Assembly: GCF_949628215.1 (NCBI RefSeq)
Contig: NC_134277.1
Location: forward strand, 122,623,963 to 122,687,962
Length of the DNA: 64,000 nt
DNA from: Phalacrocorax aristotelis
Lineage: Eukaryota > Chordata > Aves > Suliformes > Phalacrocoracidae
Direction: 5' to 3'
Shown here: positions 61,563 to 64,000 of the stretch, piece after piece
Layout: each line of letters opens with the position of its first letter
How positions within the stretch are numbered: the stretch's first letter is position 1
The notes under the pieces: model-generated
What the model saw: the letters and a program-made list of their open reading frames with translations, nothing else
What the model was told of the DNA's origin: nothing
Database searches by the model: none
Position numbers and translations under genes: made by a program

Positions 61563-64000
61563 GCTGGTAACAGAGAAATAAAAGGCAGTAAAATGTAAAA
61601 ATGAAAAAAGGTAAGACTAAGAAACCTGCCTCTCCGATGTGCCTCACTGAGTTCAGTGACTGTCCTGGATACTCAGTGAATGCTTAGCATTTTATTCATG
61701 CATGAGACAGGCTGACGCTCCATCTACCATGAAACCTCTTAGTATTCTGTTACTATCATATGCTTTTGTGATTCCAGACCAAGAAAACAATTACATCTAA
61801 GTTGATTAGCGTAATATATCAGCCTAGGGTTCCAATAGAGAAAGGAGAGACATGAGAAAAGAAAGTAATGAAGCTAATTATTTTGTGTATTAGTGCAGAT
61901 ACAAAATAGCTGGGAAGGGGACATTACTGGTGAGGATTTAGAGTCACACCTTGTTGTTGGGTAAGACTAGTAGCAACGAAGCCGGTAGCCCAGATTTATA
62001 CTGATGAGACCGAGATTGTGATTTAGGATTCAGAGTTGAGTTCAACATTGCCCAGATTTAGACACACGGCATAAAGTCAGAATTTTCTGCTTTACAGAAA
62101 ATACTACAGTTCATGCAGTGAAAATTGCACAAGTCTCAGGCTATGCTCACCAGCTGTAAAAATCCCATCGTTCCCTCTGAAAGGAAAAAATAAAGCTCTT
62201 TTTCATAACTGTGGAAGGACTGCAGACATTTTCAGACATTTCTGAAAATTGTCACTACCAAAAATAACTTCCAGAATGATTCTCATTTCAGTTTAAATGT
62301 GTCCTGTTGTTATCCTAACATTAGGTATACAAATACCTGTTCAACCAATTGTCTCAGAACAAATCAAATCCTTATTTCCAAATTATCATAACATGCTTTT
62401 GATTCAGTTTTCTTGCAATCTTTTTCTTAGCAGTTTTAAGCACTTTTGTGATTCCCAGATAAAACTGTGAATTTGTGATGGGTTGAAATTACATCAGTCT
62501 AAAAATTCCACTTGTTGAACATTCTGGATCAGTTATAATTTATAATAATAAGGTGAATGCTGTTACCTGGAGAGTCCAACCTAACTGGTGTGAATAGCTG
62601 TAACATCTTTTGAAATGAGTAATGTGTCAAAGTCACCAATGGATCACCTTTATTTGCACAACAGTAAATGGTGGTGAACACTTCTATTAGCAAAAACCAT
62701 TAGATTGTCCAGGCTATAGAATGCAACTCTTAACCAAGGGCTGTAAATAAATCCATCAAAAATAATGAAAAAGAAAGTCTCTCCAGGTCAAATAAGAAGT
62801 CTGGCTGTCTTCCAGTCAAGGTTTTACAAGGACATAATGAGAAATAAACCCACTCACTCCCATTTATGAAGCTTCAATGAGAAGCAGCAGCAGAATACCA
62901 ACTGTCCTTGTCAGGAGGCAAATATCTCCTATGAGATAAGCAATGTTTCTGGCAGGGAAGTATGTATTTGCTGAATTAGCTTCAATAAAGGACATTTACA
63001 TAAAGCCGTATTAATTTCAGCAGGGTGTTTAACGTTTCTGCTTTTGCTTTTTCTATCTGACAAAATGAAAATGGTGTGGAATGAAAATGTGTGTTGGAGT
63101 TATTCAGTCTTGGAATCAGAGTAACATTAACCAAGTTTAACTCAAAAGTTTCACTTTATACATAGCTCCTTGATGGAATTACAGTCTTGCTATGAACAGT
63201 TAAGGGCACATTATTCCATACTTTTAATTGAAATGGCCCCAAACTCACATCTTACCAGCATAAGAAAAATGAAACTTTACATTTCTAATGCCTACAGAGA
63301 GCTATATTTCACTAGCTTCCCTACCCCCTGGGTACTGCTGTTGTCAATTATAGGCATTTCTGAAGTGTAAGACAAACACAGAAACACTTTATTCTGCAGT
63401 ACACTGTTTAACTGTCTGAGTAATTCCCAGATCACTCCACTGCACTCTAAGGAGACACATTGGATTGGTTTTGGAACAGAACAGCCATATGACTGTGTTT
63501 GAAGCCTAAAAAGTTTCATTTCCATAGCTGCAGTCCTGCCTGAGTACCTCTAATGCCTTGCTGAAAGTCTTTCTAGAGATGCTTTTCAGTTTTTCTTGAG
63601 GCAACTTCCGTAGTTGCTCTGAACATTGGCTCCATTTGTTAGAAAATTCTTGCTAAAACACAACCCTGTTTGTAGGAAGAGATATTTGCAGGAGCAAACA
63701 AAATTGAAAGGAGGCAACAGAGCTTAATTTAATAGATTTCATATATAATTCTGATAGTACAGAATGAATCAGTAATTCATGGGTGTGCAAAAATAATAAA
63801 AAAACATTCCAAATGGACTTCTTCCTGCCCTCATCCATTTTTTCACATTACAAAGCATGAGTCAAATCTTAGCTGCAGTCAAGGAGTCAGTTCATGATAT
63901 ACAGGTGATAAACAGATGCCTGAAAGGACTCAGCATAAGAGCTTTCCCTGATTCAAATCAGAGATATTTAATAATCTCCTATTAACTACCAGCTGTAAAA

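Larger units (their letters stand above)
56896..64000. other. AT-rich intergenic sequence, no gene recognised
   Basis: No supported gene, RNA or transposon. A (TATT)n tract (59,006-59,031), a 13-bp tandem duplication (60,938-60,963) and an ATAGCAAA-type tract (61,525-61,562) are the only repeats I can support. Confidence 0.55.

Noticed and set aside
1..64000. CRISPR arrays, bacterial operons, tRNA or rRNA genes, integrated phage
   Set aside because: Nothing of the kind is visible. The spliced gene, CR1 elements and LTRs show that this is vertebrate nuclear DNA, where most of these would not be expected.

Overview
The window looks like a bird nuclear genome, mostly intergenic. Three things support this. 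CR1 LINE fragments are abundant, with the octamer-type 3' tail and the CR1 ORF2 endonuclease and reverse transcriptase protein. There are several solo LTRs of an avian endogenous-retrovirus type with 5-bp target duplications. The one recognisable gene is a vertebrate gene with short exons, GT-AG introns and a CpG-island promoter. CR1 also occurs in other sauropsids, so bird is a strong inference rather than proof. The species cannot be read from the sequence.

Layout. Positions 1-5,907 hold no supported gene. A solo LTR on the minus strand (5,908-6,495) and an almost identical LTR on the plus strand (12,218-12,805) form a large inverted repeat upstream of the gene. A 3' CR1 fragment (about 14,396-15,170, minus) follows. 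The gene is PPDPFL (PPDPF-like, the family called C8orf22 in human), on the plus strand. It has a CpG-island TATA promoter near 16,703, five exons from about 16,732, and an 85-residue protein assembled from four coding segments (16,967-17,021, 17,920-18,009, 18,101-18,200, 18,613-18,625). A poly(A) signal is likely at 20,058. Downstream lie a putative LTR-like block on the minus strand (about 21,588-22,230) and a second, longer CR1 (22,231-23,788, minus). The 3' end of that CR1 is nearly identical to the copy upstream of the gene, so the gene sits between two direct repeats.

From 23.8 kb to 64 kb the sequence is AT-rich and gene-poor. It contains short CR1 ends (28.36, 41.47 and 43.75 kb) and an older minus-strand LTR (31,136-31,704). 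It also contains a CR1 with both endonuclease and RT remnants but an internal deletion (48,387-50,478). An old CR1 at 55.84-56.90 kb is interrupted by a solo LTR with a perfect 5-bp target duplication. Simple repeats are scattered throughout.

I see no operon, CRISPR array, tRNA or rRNA, and no convincing new multi-gene system. The points most worth checking are structural: the inverted LTR pair, the direct CR1 pair flanking PPDPFL, and LTR promoters close to the gene.
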